A stretch of 64,000 nucleotides of DNA from Alistipes sp. (GTDB lineage: Bacteria; Bacteroidota; Bacteroidia; Bacteroidales; Rikenellaceae). The stretch is taken from positions 62,001 through 126,000 of the forward strand of contig JAJQED010000028.1 in the NCBI GenBank assembly GCA_021201825.1, read 5' to 3'. The notes beneath the pieces are model-generated. The model did no database searches, was not told where the DNA came from, and saw only the letters and a program-made list of their open reading frames with translations. Positions 28,990-36,965 of this stretch are shown one piece after another (position 1 is the stretch's first letter; the number at the start of each line of letters is the position of its first letter). The position numbers were made by a program, and so were the translations under genes.

Positions 28990-29020
28990 ATTCTCGTTTT
29001 CCGTTTTACTTTTTTCCGTT

Positions 29021-30541
29021 TTAGTCCGCCACGGCCTCTTTTTCGGTGACACCCAGTATCCTCAGCGCATCCAGGAAAGCCTCTACCGCCGCGCGTACCG
29101 TATCGGTATTGGCCGCGAAACCCTGAACGGTCTTGCCGTTGAGCTGGACCTGCATGTGTACCCGCCCGATATCGTTACTGCCCTTGCTCATGGACTGGAT
29201 CAGGAACTCGCTGATAACCACCTTTTCGTTGATCATTCCCTTGATGGCGTTGCATGCCGCGTCCACCGGCCCGTTACCCACGGCGGTAGCCATACGGTCC
29301 GTGTCGCCGAAGCGGACGGTGACCGTTGCGGTGGGAACGAGCATCCCGGTCATTACCTGCAGCTGGCGCAGTTTGAGGTGGCTCGCCCGCAGGGTGTCCA
29401 TATCGCCCACGAGGTACATAAGGTCCACGTCCCGGATATCTTTTTTGGAGTCGGCCAGCTTGAGGAACTTTTCATATACTTCGTCCAACTCCTGTCCACT
29501 GAGTTCATAACCCAAGAGTTCGAGCCTGTGGCCGAGGGCCGCACGGCCGCTTCGTGCGGTCAGCGCTATCACCGATTCGTCCACCCCTACGTCTTTCGGG
29601 TCGATTATTTCGTAATTTTCGCGGTTCTTGAGCACCCCGTCCTGATGGATTCCCGACGAGTGGGCGAATGCGTTCCGCCCCACGATGGCCTTATTGGGCT
29701 GTACGGGCATATTCATCAGGCTCGACACCAGCTTGCTGGCTTTGGTTATTAGTTTGGAATCTATATTGGTGTCCAGGCCGTAACCCTTGTGGCACCGCAA
29801 GGCCATCACCACCTCTTCCAGCGAGGTGTTCCCGGCCCGCTCGCCGATACCGTTTATAGTGACCTCCACCTGCCGCGCACCGTTCAGCACCCCGGCAAGT
29901 GTATTTGCCGTGGCCATACCCAGGTCGTTGTGGCAATGGGTCGCGATAACCGCCCGGTCCACGTTAGGCACGTTGTCCACAAGGTATTTTATCTTGGCCC
30001 CGAAGTCGTGCGGCAGGCAGTAACCCGTCGTGTCGGGAATATTCACCACCGTAGCCCCTGCGGCGATCACGGCCTCGACCACCCTTGCGAGGTATTCGTT
30101 CTCCGAGCGCCCGGCATCCTCGGCGTAAAACTCCACGTCGTCCACGAACGTGCGCGCGTATTTCACAGCTTCCACGGCCCGCTGGATTATCTGTTCGGGT
30201 GTGGAGCGCAGCTTGTCGTAAATATGGTACGGGGATACCCCGATACCGGTATGTATCCGTTTGCGTTTTGCCAGGGCCAGGGCGTCCGCCGCAACCTCGA
30301 TGTCTTTCTTCACGGCCCGGGTCAGGGCGCAGATAACCGGCTGGTGGACCGCTTTGGAAATCTCCCTCACCGAATTGAAATCCCCGGGGCTGGAAATGGG
30401 GAACCCGGCCTCGATAACGTCCACGCCGAGGGCTTCCAGCATCTTGGCCACCTCGATCTTCTCGATGGTGTTCAACTGGCATCCGGGCACCTGCTCGCCG
30501 TCCCGCAAGGTCGTGTCGAATACATATATCCTTTCGCTCAT
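29021..30541 (-). CDS. leuA: 2-isopropylmalate synthase
   Basis: 506 residues. Condenses 2-oxoisovalerate with acetyl-CoA, the first committed step to leucine. The TIM barrel opens with [18 protein letters not shown], the metal-binding [12 protein letters not shown] is intact, and the flexible [18 protein letters not shown] segment follows. The C-terminal regulatory domain (about 370-506, LRQLQVMTG to FLDALRILG) suggests leucine feedback inhibition. The start is ATG 30541 ([11 protein letters not shown]); the frame is open further upstream but non-homologous. First gene of the operon leuA-leuC-hydrolase-leuD-cimA-leuB. Confidence 0.96.
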   Translation of the reverse strand: MSERIYVFDTTLRDGEQVPGCQLNTIEKIEVAKMLEALGVDVIEAGFPISSPGDFNSVREISKAVHQPVICALTRAVKKDIEVAADALALAKRKRIHTGIGVSPYHIYDKLRSTPEQIIQRAVEAVKYARTFVDDVEFYAEDAGRSENEYLARVVEAVIAAGATVVNIPDTTGYCLPHDFGAKIKYLVDNVPNVDRAVIATHCHNDLGMATANTLAGVLNGARQVEVTINGIGERAGNTSLEEVVMALRCHKGYGLDTNIDSKLITKASKLVSSLMNMPVQPNKAIVGRNAFAHSSGIHQDGVLKNRENYEIIDPKDVGVDESVIALTARSGRAALGHRLELLGYELSGQELDEVYEKFLKLADSKKDIRDVDLMYLVGDMDTLRASHLKLRQLQVMTGMLVPTATVTVRFGDTDRMATAVGNGPVDAACNAIKGMINEKVVISEFLIQSMSKGSNDIGRVHMQVQLNGKTVQGFAANTDTVRAAVEAFLDALRILGVTEKEAVAD

Positions 30542-30567
30542 AAGATAGCTTTGCTTTTTTCTTTGTC

Positions 30568-30575
30568 CAAAATTA
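30568..30575 (-). promoter_or_regulatory. Candidate -7 box of the leu operon
   Basis: TAATTTTG on the minus strand matches TAnnTTTG, 27 bp before the leuA ATG. The -33 region upstream is T-rich without an exact TTTG. The resulting leader would be only about 20 nt, leaving no room for a peptide attenuator. Confidence 0.45.
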
Positions 30576-30627
30576 GCAAGCCTTGTTAAAAATTCATTTA
30601 AAAGTTTAAAATAAAAATACGACAACT

Positions 30628-30658
30628 AAAACCGCCAAAATCCACGGCCTGCGGTTTT
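30628..30658 (-). terminator. Possible terminator after recN
   Basis: AAAACCGC pairs with GCGGTTTT across a 15-nt loop. On the minus strand it is followed at a distance by TATTTTTATTTT. It lies some 390 bp past recN, so it is a weak candidate. Confidence 0.3.
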
Positions 30659-31050
30659 ACGGGCGGCCGAACAGGTTCGGGCCGAATAAAACCCGGTAAT
30701 TGCCAGTGAGTTAAACGACCACCACGTTTAAGTTTCCGGATTACGGATGAGGCCGGAAAATACGGTGTTCAAGAGGAAGACCGGGCCCTTATGTTACGGC
30801 CCCTAAGTGGTTTGGTTTGGAACGTGAGCAGGTATTTCGAAAAACCTGTTTCCGTACGGCTCCGCCCGATGGCAGACCGTTTCCCCGCTCCGGATCAGGG
30901 AACCATATCGGTCGGCGGGATTTATCCCGCGACAGGATATACTTTAACTTTGTTTTATCTCCAGGGAAATCCGGATCCTGCAGTTGCCGTTCCCGGCAGA
31001 ATAGCATTTGAAATACGGAATGCGGCAACCGGAATTAATTATCTCCGGAT

Positions 31051-32706
31051 TTAGCCTTTCCCGAGCAGGGTCTCCGCCTGACGGACGGCCGCCTCGGTAA
31101 CCGTGCTGCCGCTGAGCATTTTGGCTATCTCGGCTACCCGTTCCCGGTCGTCGAGGCGCCTGATCGCGGTGCGTATCTTGCCGCCGGTCTCGTCTTTATA
31201 TACGAAGAAATGGTCCGTACCCTTGGCCGCCACCTGCGGCAGATGGGTGATATTTATTACCTGCATGCCCGCCGCGAGCGAGTTGATGATCTCGCCCATA
31301 GCGTCGGCGATCTTGCCCGACACCCCGGCGTCTATCTCGTCGAATATTATGGTCGGCAGCCGACGGCTGCGGGCGGCGATGGATTTGAGCGCCAGCATCA
31401 CGCGGGACATCTCGCCCCCCGAAGCTATCTTCTCTACCGGGCATGCCTGCGTACCCGCATTGCCGCTGAACATAAACCGAATATCGTCTCCCCCGCTGGG
31501 CTTCAGGTCATCCGACGGTGTGATCTCCACCTTTAAAACCGCGCCCGGCATCCCGAGCGACGAGAGTATCCCGGCCGCCTCTTTCCCGATGGCCGCCGAC
31601 GCTTCGGTCCTGCCGGCTGTTATTTTCCCGGCAAGTGCCATAGCTTCCGACCGCAGGTCTTCCACACGGTGGCGTACGTTATCTATATTCTCCGAAGACG
31701 ACGCTATAGCCCCGAGCCTCTGTTTATAATCCTCATGGATGGCAAGCAGTTCGGCGATGTTTGCCGCCCCGTGCTTCTTTGCGAGGGAAAAAAGCAGAGC
31801 CAGCCGCTCCTCGGTCCGTTGCAATGCGGCCGGATCGTCCTCGATCCTGTCGGCTTCGGCCGCCACTTCCCGCTCTATATCTTTAAGTTCCTCCCTTACG
31901 CTGTCGATCCTCGAGGCATACCCGGCCGCCCTGGGATAGAACCCCTCGAGCTTAGTTAGCGCACCGGCCGAATTTTTCAGCGCGACCAGCACCCCGTCCT
32001 CTTTACCGAGCATTTCTCCCGTATCGGCCAGCAGCCGTTTTATCTCCCCTGCGTGGGCCAGTTCGTCCAGGGCCGCTTCGAGCTGCTCCTGCTCCCCGGC
32101 GGTGAACGCGGCCGCATCGAGTTCGCCGACCTGGTGCCTGAGCCATTGCTCCTCGGCTACCGACCGTTCGGCCTCGGCAATCAACCGGCTCAACTCGGCC
32201 GAGGTCTTTTTGAGCGAAGAATATGTCTCGGCATACCTGGCCACCAAATTGTTATGCCCAGCCATACCGTCCACTACCTGAAGCCGGAACCCCTCGTCTG
32301 CAATTCGCAGGCTTTGGTTTTGCGAATGGACATCGATAAGGTACGCCCCTAATTCTTTAAGGAACTGCAGCTGCACCGGCAGGTCGTTTACATAGGCCCG
32401 GCTCTTGCCCTGCGGCGATATGACCCGCCGCACCACGGCCGTCCCGTCAAAGTCCACGTCGTTCTGCTCGAACAACGGCTCCAACCCGTAACCCGTAATG
32501 TCGAAAACACCCTCCACTACGCAGTTCCGCTCCCGGTCCATGATCACCGAAGCGTCGGCCCGGTTGCCGAGCAAAAGCCCCAGGGCCCCGAGCAGGATGG
32601 ATTTGCCCGCCCCTGTCTCCCCGGTCACGATATTGAGTGAGGTGCCGGGCAGAAGCGAAAGCGAATCTATGAGCGCGTAGTTCTCGACCGTAAGTTCGGT
32701 AAGCAT
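31051..32706 (-). CDS. recN: DNA repair protein RecN
   Basis: 551-residue SMC-like ATPase of recombinational double-strand-break repair. The N-terminal half-ATPase has Walker A GETGAGKS (residues 29-36) and ENYALIDSLSL. A long antiparallel coiled coil fills about 155-375. The C-terminal half-ATPase has the signature ASGGEMSRVMLALKSI and Walker B TIIFDEIDAGVSG. ATG 32706 is chosen because MLTELTVENYALID is the usual RecN start; the open frame upstream overlaps the coaBC 3' region without homology. It follows coaBC by 40 bp on the same strand. Complete. Confidence 0.97.
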   Translation of the reverse strand: MLTELTVENYALIDSLSLLPGTSLNIVTGETGAGKSILLGALGLLLGNRADASVIMDRERNCVVEGVFDITGYGLEPLFEQNDVDFDGTAVVRRVISPQGKSRAYVNDLPVQLQFLKELGAYLIDVHSQNQSLRIADEGFRLQVVDGMAGHNNLVARYAETYSSLKKTSAELSRLIAEAERSVAEEQWLRHQVGELDAAAFTAGEQEQLEAALDELAHAGEIKRLLADTGEMLGKEDGVLVALKNSAGALTKLEGFYPRAAGYASRIDSVREELKDIEREVAAEADRIEDDPAALQRTEERLALLFSLAKKHGAANIAELLAIHEDYKQRLGAIASSSENIDNVRHRVEDLRSEAMALAGKITAGRTEASAAIGKEAAGILSSLGMPGAVLKVEITPSDDLKPSGGDDIRFMFSGNAGTQACPVEKIASGGEMSRVMLALKSIAARSRRLPTIIFDEIDAGVSGKIADAMGEIINSLAAGMQVINITHLPQVAAKGTDHFFVYKDETGGKIRTAIRRLDDRERVAEIAKMLSGSTVTEAAVRQAETLLGKG

Positions 32707-32746
32707 AAAAATGTCGGTAGGTTTCCGGTATAACCGGGTGTTGAAA

Positions 32747-33958
32747 TTAGCTGTTTTTTCCCGAACGGGCAAAACATGCGGCCAGTTTGTCCACGATAAC
32801 GCCTGCGGCACGGAGTTTATCCATCAGCGGGTAACTGTCCCGGTTGCCCCCGCGGTCCAGTATGGTAATCACATTGGTATCTACACCGAACCCGGCCCCC
32901 TCGTCACGCAGGGAATTAAGCACTATTAGGTCCAGATTCTTCTTTTCTAGCTTTTGGCGGGCGTTCACCTCCTCGTTATCGGTTTCCAGGGCGAACCCGA
33001 CCAATATCCTGTCCGCTTTTACACGGCCCAGCTCGGCTGCGATATCCCGGGTTTTACCAAGCCCGATGGAGATATCCCCCTCCTGTTTCTTGATCTTGGC
33101 CGGATGATATTCCGACGGGGTGTAGTCCGCTACGGCGGCACACAGTACCGCGGCATCGCACTCCCTGAACACCTCTGCCGAGGCTTCATACATCTGCCCG
33201 GCGGTTTCCACCCTTATTACCCCGACGCCGGCGGGCGCCTTTATATTCACGGGCCCGCTCACCAGCACAACCTCGGCCCCCCTGTGTGCAAGTTCCCCGG
33301 CAATGGCATAACCCATCTTGCCGGTGGAGCGGTTGGAAATAAAGCGTACGGGATCGATCGGTTCCAAGGTCGGGCCTGCCGTTACGAGGATTTTACGCCC
33401 CGCCAGGTCCTTTTTTTTTTCGAAGAACCGCATCAAAAAGTCCACGATCTCTTCCGGCTCGGCCATGCGGCCCTTGCCGGTTAGCCCGCTGGCAAGTTCC
33501 CCCTCGCCCGGCTCTATTATATGCACGCCGTCCCGCACAAGCGCCGCGATGTTACGCTGCGTAGCGGCATGGGCGAACATATCCAGGTCCATCGCCGGAG
33601 CGGCGAAAACGGGACACCGGGCCGACAGGTAGGTCGTAAGCAACAGGTTGTCCGCCACGCCCGTGGCCATCTTTGCCATCGTATTTGCCGAAGCCGGGGC
33701 TATTACATAGGCGTCCGCCCACTCCCCGAGGCTGATATGGGAATTCCACCGGCCGTCCTCCGGGTCGAAAAAGTCGACCAGGATCGGGTTCTTCGAAAGC
33801 GTGGCCATCGTAAGCGGCGTGATGAACTCCTTGGCCAGCCGGGTCATTACCACCCGCACCTCGGCCCCCTCGCGGATAAGGCCACGGACAAGTATAGCAG
33901 CCTTGTAAGCTGCTATACTACCTGTGATACCTACCAGTATTTTCTTTCCCTTTAACAT
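32747..33958 (-). CDS. coaBC: Bifunctional CoA biosynthesis protein CoaBC
   Basis: 403 residues. The N-terminal flavoprotein domain (CoaC, 4'-phosphopantothenoylcysteine decarboxylase, about 1-178) shows ITGSIAAYKA, PASANTMAKMATGVADNLL and PAMDLDMF. The C-terminal CoaB domain (phosphopantothenate-cysteine ligase, about 190-400) shows LVTAGPTLEPIDPVRFISN and STGKMGYAIA. Together they make 4'-phosphopantetheine. The linker between the domains is encoded by a run of ten A residues (coding-strand complement of T 33411-33420, codons 180-183, E-K-K-K), a plausible slippage site. Cotranscribed with bamD, rpoZ and recN. Confidence 0.96.
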   Translation of the reverse strand: MLKGKKILVGITGSIAAYKAAILVRGLIREGAEVRVVMTRLAKEFITPLTMATLSKNPILVDFFDPEDGRWNSHISLGEWADAYVIAPASANTMAKMATGVADNLLLTTYLSARCPVFAAPAMDLDMFAHAATQRNIAALVRDGVHIIEPGEGELASGLTGKGRMAEPEEIVDFLMRFFEKKKDLAGRKILVTAGPTLEPIDPVRFISNRSTGKMGYAIAGELAHRGAEVVLVSGPVNIKAPAGVGVIRVETAGQMYEASAEVFRECDAAVLCAAVADYTPSEYHPAKIKKQEGDISIGLGKTRDIAAELGRVKADRILVGFALETDNEEVNARQKLEKKNLDLIVLNSLRDEGAGFGVDTNVITILDRGGNRDSYPLMDKLRAAGVIVDKLAACFARSGKNS

Positions 33959-33993
33959 ATGTACACGGGAATTACCTGCAAATCCGGTTCCGC

Positions 33994-34320
33994 TCAGGCC
34001 TGCTCGGGGCTGGCTTCGCGGAAATATACCTTGTCCTCGAGGAATTCCTCGGTCGCCACAAGCGACGGTTTGGGAAGACGCTCGTAGTAGCGCGAAATTT
34101 CGATCTGCTCGCGGTTCTCGAAAGTCTCCTCGAGCGAATCGGTCGTGGAGGAGAAGTCCGCCAGTTTGCGGGTCAGCTCCTGCTTCATGTCCACCCCGAT
34201 CTGATTGGCCCTTTTGGAGATGATGACCACCGATTCGTAAATGTTGCCCGTTTTTTCGTCCAGGTCGGTAAGTTTGCGCGTCACGGTGTTGTTCGGGATC
34301 GCGTTCTTTTTGATTTCCAT
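33994..34320 (-). CDS. rpoZ: RNA polymerase omega subunit (Bacteroidetes type)
   Basis: 108 residues of the Rpb6/omega superfamily in its Bacteroidetes form: NTVTRKLTDLDEKTGNIYESVVIISKRANQI corresponds to the conserved omega segment in which an alpha helix contacts beta-prime. It aids RNA polymerase assembly. The short acidic C-terminal extension is usual in this phylum. Position between bamD and coaBC is the conserved Bacteroidales order, which supports the assignment; general similarity alone would leave some doubt. Confidence 0.9.
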   Translation of the reverse strand: MEIKKNAIPNNTVTRKLTDLDEKTGNIYESVVIISKRANQIGVDMKQELTRKLADFSSTTDSLEETFENREQIEISRYYERLPKPSLVATEEFLEDKVYFREASPEQA

Positions 34321-34339
34321 CGTATTGTCGTCTGTTCTT

Positions 34340-35206
34340 TTAATCCACGTTGAGCCTGTTCAGTATATCGTTCAGATCGTCCATATCCTCGTCCTCGTCG
34401 ATATTCTGGTAATTGGCGATATAATCCTTGGCGGTCTCCTGCATCTTGTCCAGCTCTTTGATATATTTGCTGTCCGGGAATTCCGACACAAAGTTATAAT
34501 AATTATCCATCATGTCCAGGTACCTGTCCCGCTGCAGAGAAACGATCGAATTATGCGCCAGCAGGTAGTTGGACTTGGTTATAAGGTACATGATCTCCTC
34601 GCGGTGGTTCGAGTCCGGGAACTGGTTCAGGGCGTTCTTCAGCGCCACCACCGCCGCCTTGTACCGGCCTATCTTATAATACGTTCGGGCGTTAATGTAT
34701 GCCTTGTCGTACAGTTTCTGCTGCAACTCGGCGATATCCATCTCCAGCACCTCCCGTTTCACGCTGTTGGGATAGCGCTCCATATATTCGTCAATGGCTA
34801 TCAGCGCCCGGCGGGTTGCCGCCTGGTCCCGGTTGGGGGACGGGGAAAGGTAATAGAACCCCTTGGCGTACATATACTCGGCATCCTCAAGGAACGGACT
34901 GCTGCCGTAAGTGTGCCGGAACTCGTCCAGAAGCATCGCACTGGTTTCGAAATCGCCCGATTTATAGTAAGAAGCGGCCATGTAATATGCCACCGAGTCC
35001 CCTTTCATGGTCCCGATAAAATAAGGAGCCACGTCCTGCAGCAGCTGAGCGCTCTTCTGGTACTTCCCGGCCTCATAGTATTCCAGGGCCTTGTCGTACA
35101 TCCGCTGGTAGTCCTTGCTTTTAAGTAATTTCTGGTACTCGCTACATCCGGCGACCGCTGCCGCGAGGGCGAACAAAAGGAAGATCCGGGAAAAATTTCT
35201 CACCAT
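34340..35206 (-). CDS. bamD: Outer-membrane assembly lipoprotein BamD
   Basis: 288 residues. Lipoprotein signal with lipobox AVAGC (Cys21) followed by SEYQKLLKSKD, the typical Bacteroidetes BamD start. Five tetratricopeptide repeats follow (for example DKALEYYEAGKYQKSAQLLQ and VAYYMAASYYKSGDFETSAM), then an acidic tail (DEDEDMDDLND). It is part of the BAM complex that inserts beta-barrel proteins such as the SusC here. First gene of bamD-rpoZ-coaBC-recN. Confidence 0.94.
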   Translation of the reverse strand: MVRNFSRIFLLFALAAAVAGCSEYQKLLKSKDYQRMYDKALEYYEAGKYQKSAQLLQDVAPYFIGTMKGDSVAYYMAASYYKSGDFETSAMLLDEFRHTYGSSPFLEDAEYMYAKGFYYLSPSPNRDQAATRRALIAIDEYMERYPNSVKREVLEMDIAELQQKLYDKAYINARTYYKIGRYKAAVVALKNALNQFPDSNHREEIMYLITKSNYLLAHNSIVSLQRDRYLDMMDNYYNFVSEFPDSKYIKELDKMQETAKDYIANYQNIDEDEDMDDLNDILNRLNVD

Positions 35207-35244
35207 AAAAAACAGCTAAATTAGCGCCATTGCTTCAAGGCAGG

Positions 35245-35252
35245 CAAAGTTA
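35245..35252 (-). promoter_or_regulatory. Promoter -7 box of bamD operon
   Basis: TAACTTTG (minus strand) matches TAnnTTTG, 39 bp before the bamD ATG, with T-rich sequence at the -33 distance. Confidence 0.55.
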
Positions 35253-35460
35253 CACATTTTTAACGACGTTTAAAAAAATATATTGCCCGGAAATATTTTT
35301 TAGCGGGGACATCCGGTTTTTCTTTTCCCGGCGCCCGGACACGGCACCCGTTTGCCGGGCGGCGCCCGGGGAACAACGGCTGGCTCCGGCCGGTACCGAT
35401 GCACGGAAACCGCCTGTCCCCGCCTGCCGGCATGCAGGGACGGCTAAGCATTAATACCAC

Positions 35461-35492
35461 TTTTAATTATCGATAAAATATCGTTAGATTTG
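35461..35492 (+). promoter_or_regulatory. Promoter of oxoamine synthase gene
   Basis: TTTT at 35461 and TAGATTTG at 35485-35492, 20 bp apart, fit the Bacteroidetes -33/-7 pattern. The predicted leader is about 65 nt. Confidence 0.6.
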
Positions 35493-35565
35493 CAATGTTT
35501 TAACTCCTGCGGCCCACGGGGCCGGACGCTCAAGCTTACAAATTTCAAAATAAAACCTAAGCAAA

Positions 35566-36816
35566 GTGGATATACTCGAACGGATCAAGAAAGACGCCGG
35601 GGGTCCCATAGGGATGTACCAGGCGTACAGCCACGGCTATTTTTCATTCCCCAAACTGGAGGGGGACATCGGCCCGCGAATGAAATTCCGGGGCCGCGAG
35701 GTCCTCAACTGGAGTCTTAACAACTACCTGGGGCTTGCAAACCATCCCGAGGTACGCAAGGCCGACGCCGACGGCGCGGCCGAGTTCGGCATGGCGGCCC
35801 CGATGGGCGCCCGCATGATGAGCGGGCAAACCAAATACCACGAACAGCTGGAGCGTGAGCTGGCCGCGTTCGTCGGCAAGGAAGACGCGTTCCTGCTCAA
35901 CTTCGGCTACCAGGGGATGATCTCGATCATCGACTGCCTGCTCACCCGCAAGGATGTGGTGGTTTACGACGCCGAGTCGCACGCCTGCATTATCGACGGC
36001 CTGCGTATGCATACCGGTAAACGGTTCGTCTTCGGCCATAACGATATGGAGAGCCTGCGCAAACAGTTGGGCCATGCCAAAAAGGTAGCTGCCGAGACCG
36101 GCGGGGGTGTGCTGGTGATCACCGAGGGTGTGTTCGGGATGAAAGGCGACCTGGGCAAGCTGGACGAGATCGTGGCGCTCAAAAAGGAGTTCGACTTCCG
36201 CCTGCTGGTGGACGACGCCCACGGCTTCGGCACCATGGGTCCGGACGGCCGGGGTACGGCGCACCACTTCGGGGCGATCGAGGGGGTGGACGTGTTGTTC
36301 AACACGTTCGCAAAGTCGATGGCCGGTATCGGCGCGTTCGTAGCGTCGCACAAGTACGTGATCGACTTCCTGCGCTATAACATGCGCTCGCAGACCTATG
36401 CCAAGTCCCTGCCCATGCCGATGGTGATAGGGGCGTTCAAACGGCTGGAACTGATAAAGACCCATCCGGAATACCTCCAAAAGCTGTGGAACATCGTCGA
36501 CGCCCTCCAAAACGGTTTCCGGGACCGTGGGTTCGACACCGGGGTTACCCAGTCTCCGGTAACGCCGGTGTTCCTCAAGGGGGATATTCCCGAGGCTACT
36601 AACCTGGTGGTGGACCTGCGCGAGAACCACAACCTGTTCTGTTCGGTGGTGGTATATCCGGTTATTCCCAAGGGGGAGATAATCCTGCGCATTATCCCCA
36701 CGGCTGTGCATACCCTCGAGGATGTGGAGTACACCTTGAAATGCTTCGACTCGATCCGCGGCAAGCTCGAGTCGGGCGAGTACCGCAAACCGATGCCTAA
36801 CATGGCAGACAAATAG
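35566..36816 (+). CDS. PLP-dependent alpha-oxoamine synthase (serine palmitoyltransferase/cysteate acyltransferase-like)
   Basis: 416-residue fold-type I PLP enzyme of the 2-amino-3-ketobutyrate ligase/8-amino-7-oxononanoate synthase/serine palmitoyltransferase family, which condenses an amino acid with an acyl-CoA or acyl-ACP. Motifs are NWSLNNYLGLANHPEV, GARMMSGQTKYHEQLE, VDDAHGFGTMG (PLP nitrogen Asp) and the PLP lysine in FNTFAKSMAGIG. In Bacteroidetes such enzymes start sphingolipid (serine) or sulfonolipid (cysteate) synthesis; Alistipes makes sulfonolipids, so a cysteate acyltransferase is plausible. Which amino acid is used cannot be read here. The start is GTG 35566: an in-frame stop lies just upstream at 35551, and the first ATG (codon 17) would cut into conserved sequence. 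Single-gene transcript with its own promoter and terminator. Confidence 0.88.
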   Translation: MDILERIKKDAGGPIGMYQAYSHGYFSFPKLEGDIGPRMKFRGREVLNWSLNNYLGLANHPEVRKADADGAAEFGMAAPMGARMMSGQTKYHEQLERELAAFVGKEDAFLLNFGYQGMISIIDCLLTRKDVVVYDAESHACIIDGLRMHTGKRFVFGHNDMESLRKQLGHAKKVAAETGGGVLVITEGVFGMKGDLGKLDEIVALKKEFDFRLLVDDAHGFGTMGPDGRGTAHHFGAIEGVDVLFNTFAKSMAGIGAFVASHKYVIDFLRYNMRSQTYAKSLPMPMVIGAFKRLELIKTHPEYLQKLWNIVDALQNGFRDRGFDTGVTQSPVTPVFLKGDIPEATNLVVDLRENHNLFCSVVVYPVIPKGEIILRIIPTAVHTLEDVEYTLKCFDSIRGKLESGEYRKPMPNMADK

Positions 36817-36912
36817 AGGCGCAGGAGCCTGTCCCACAAGCGCCTGGGCCGTAATGGCTTGGTTATTGTTACACGTAATGCGTTATTTTTAACATTAATG
36901 GTGTAAGCCTTT

Positions 36913-36946
36913 GGCGGTGCGGATCGGAAGCCGCGCCGCCTTTTTT
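36913..36946 (+). terminator. Terminator of oxoamine synthase gene
   Basis: GGCGGTGCGG pairs with CCGCGCCGCC (one G-U pair) over an 8-nt loop and is followed by TTTTTT, 96 bp after the stop. Confidence 0.9.
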
Positions 36947-36965
36947 ATTGCAAATGGCAAAGGCT

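Larger units (their letters stand above)
30542..31050. other. 509-bp gap between leuA and recN, no gene
   Basis: I find no convincing gene. A plus-strand open frame at 30791-31054 (87 codons) has no recognisable family or promoter. The part nearest leuA is AT-rich and carries the promoter; the rest is GC-mixed with short hairpins such as TCGGTCGGCGGGATTTATCC. It may be the remnant of a lost gene. Confidence 0.5.
35207..35565. other. 359-bp divergent intergenic region
   Basis: No gene is seen. It holds the outward promoters of bamD (35245-35252) and of the oxoamine synthase gene (35461-35492), with a GC-rich stretch between (35310-35450). Confidence 0.6.

Noticed and set aside
30542..30700. 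Leader-peptide attenuator before leuA
   Set aside because: The -7 box implies a leader of about 20 nt, and no Leu-rich short frame with a following terminator was found.
30791..31054. 87-codon plus-strand frame in the leuA-recN gap
   Set aside because: No recognisable domain, no promoter or ribosome site, and its end overlaps the recN 3' end.
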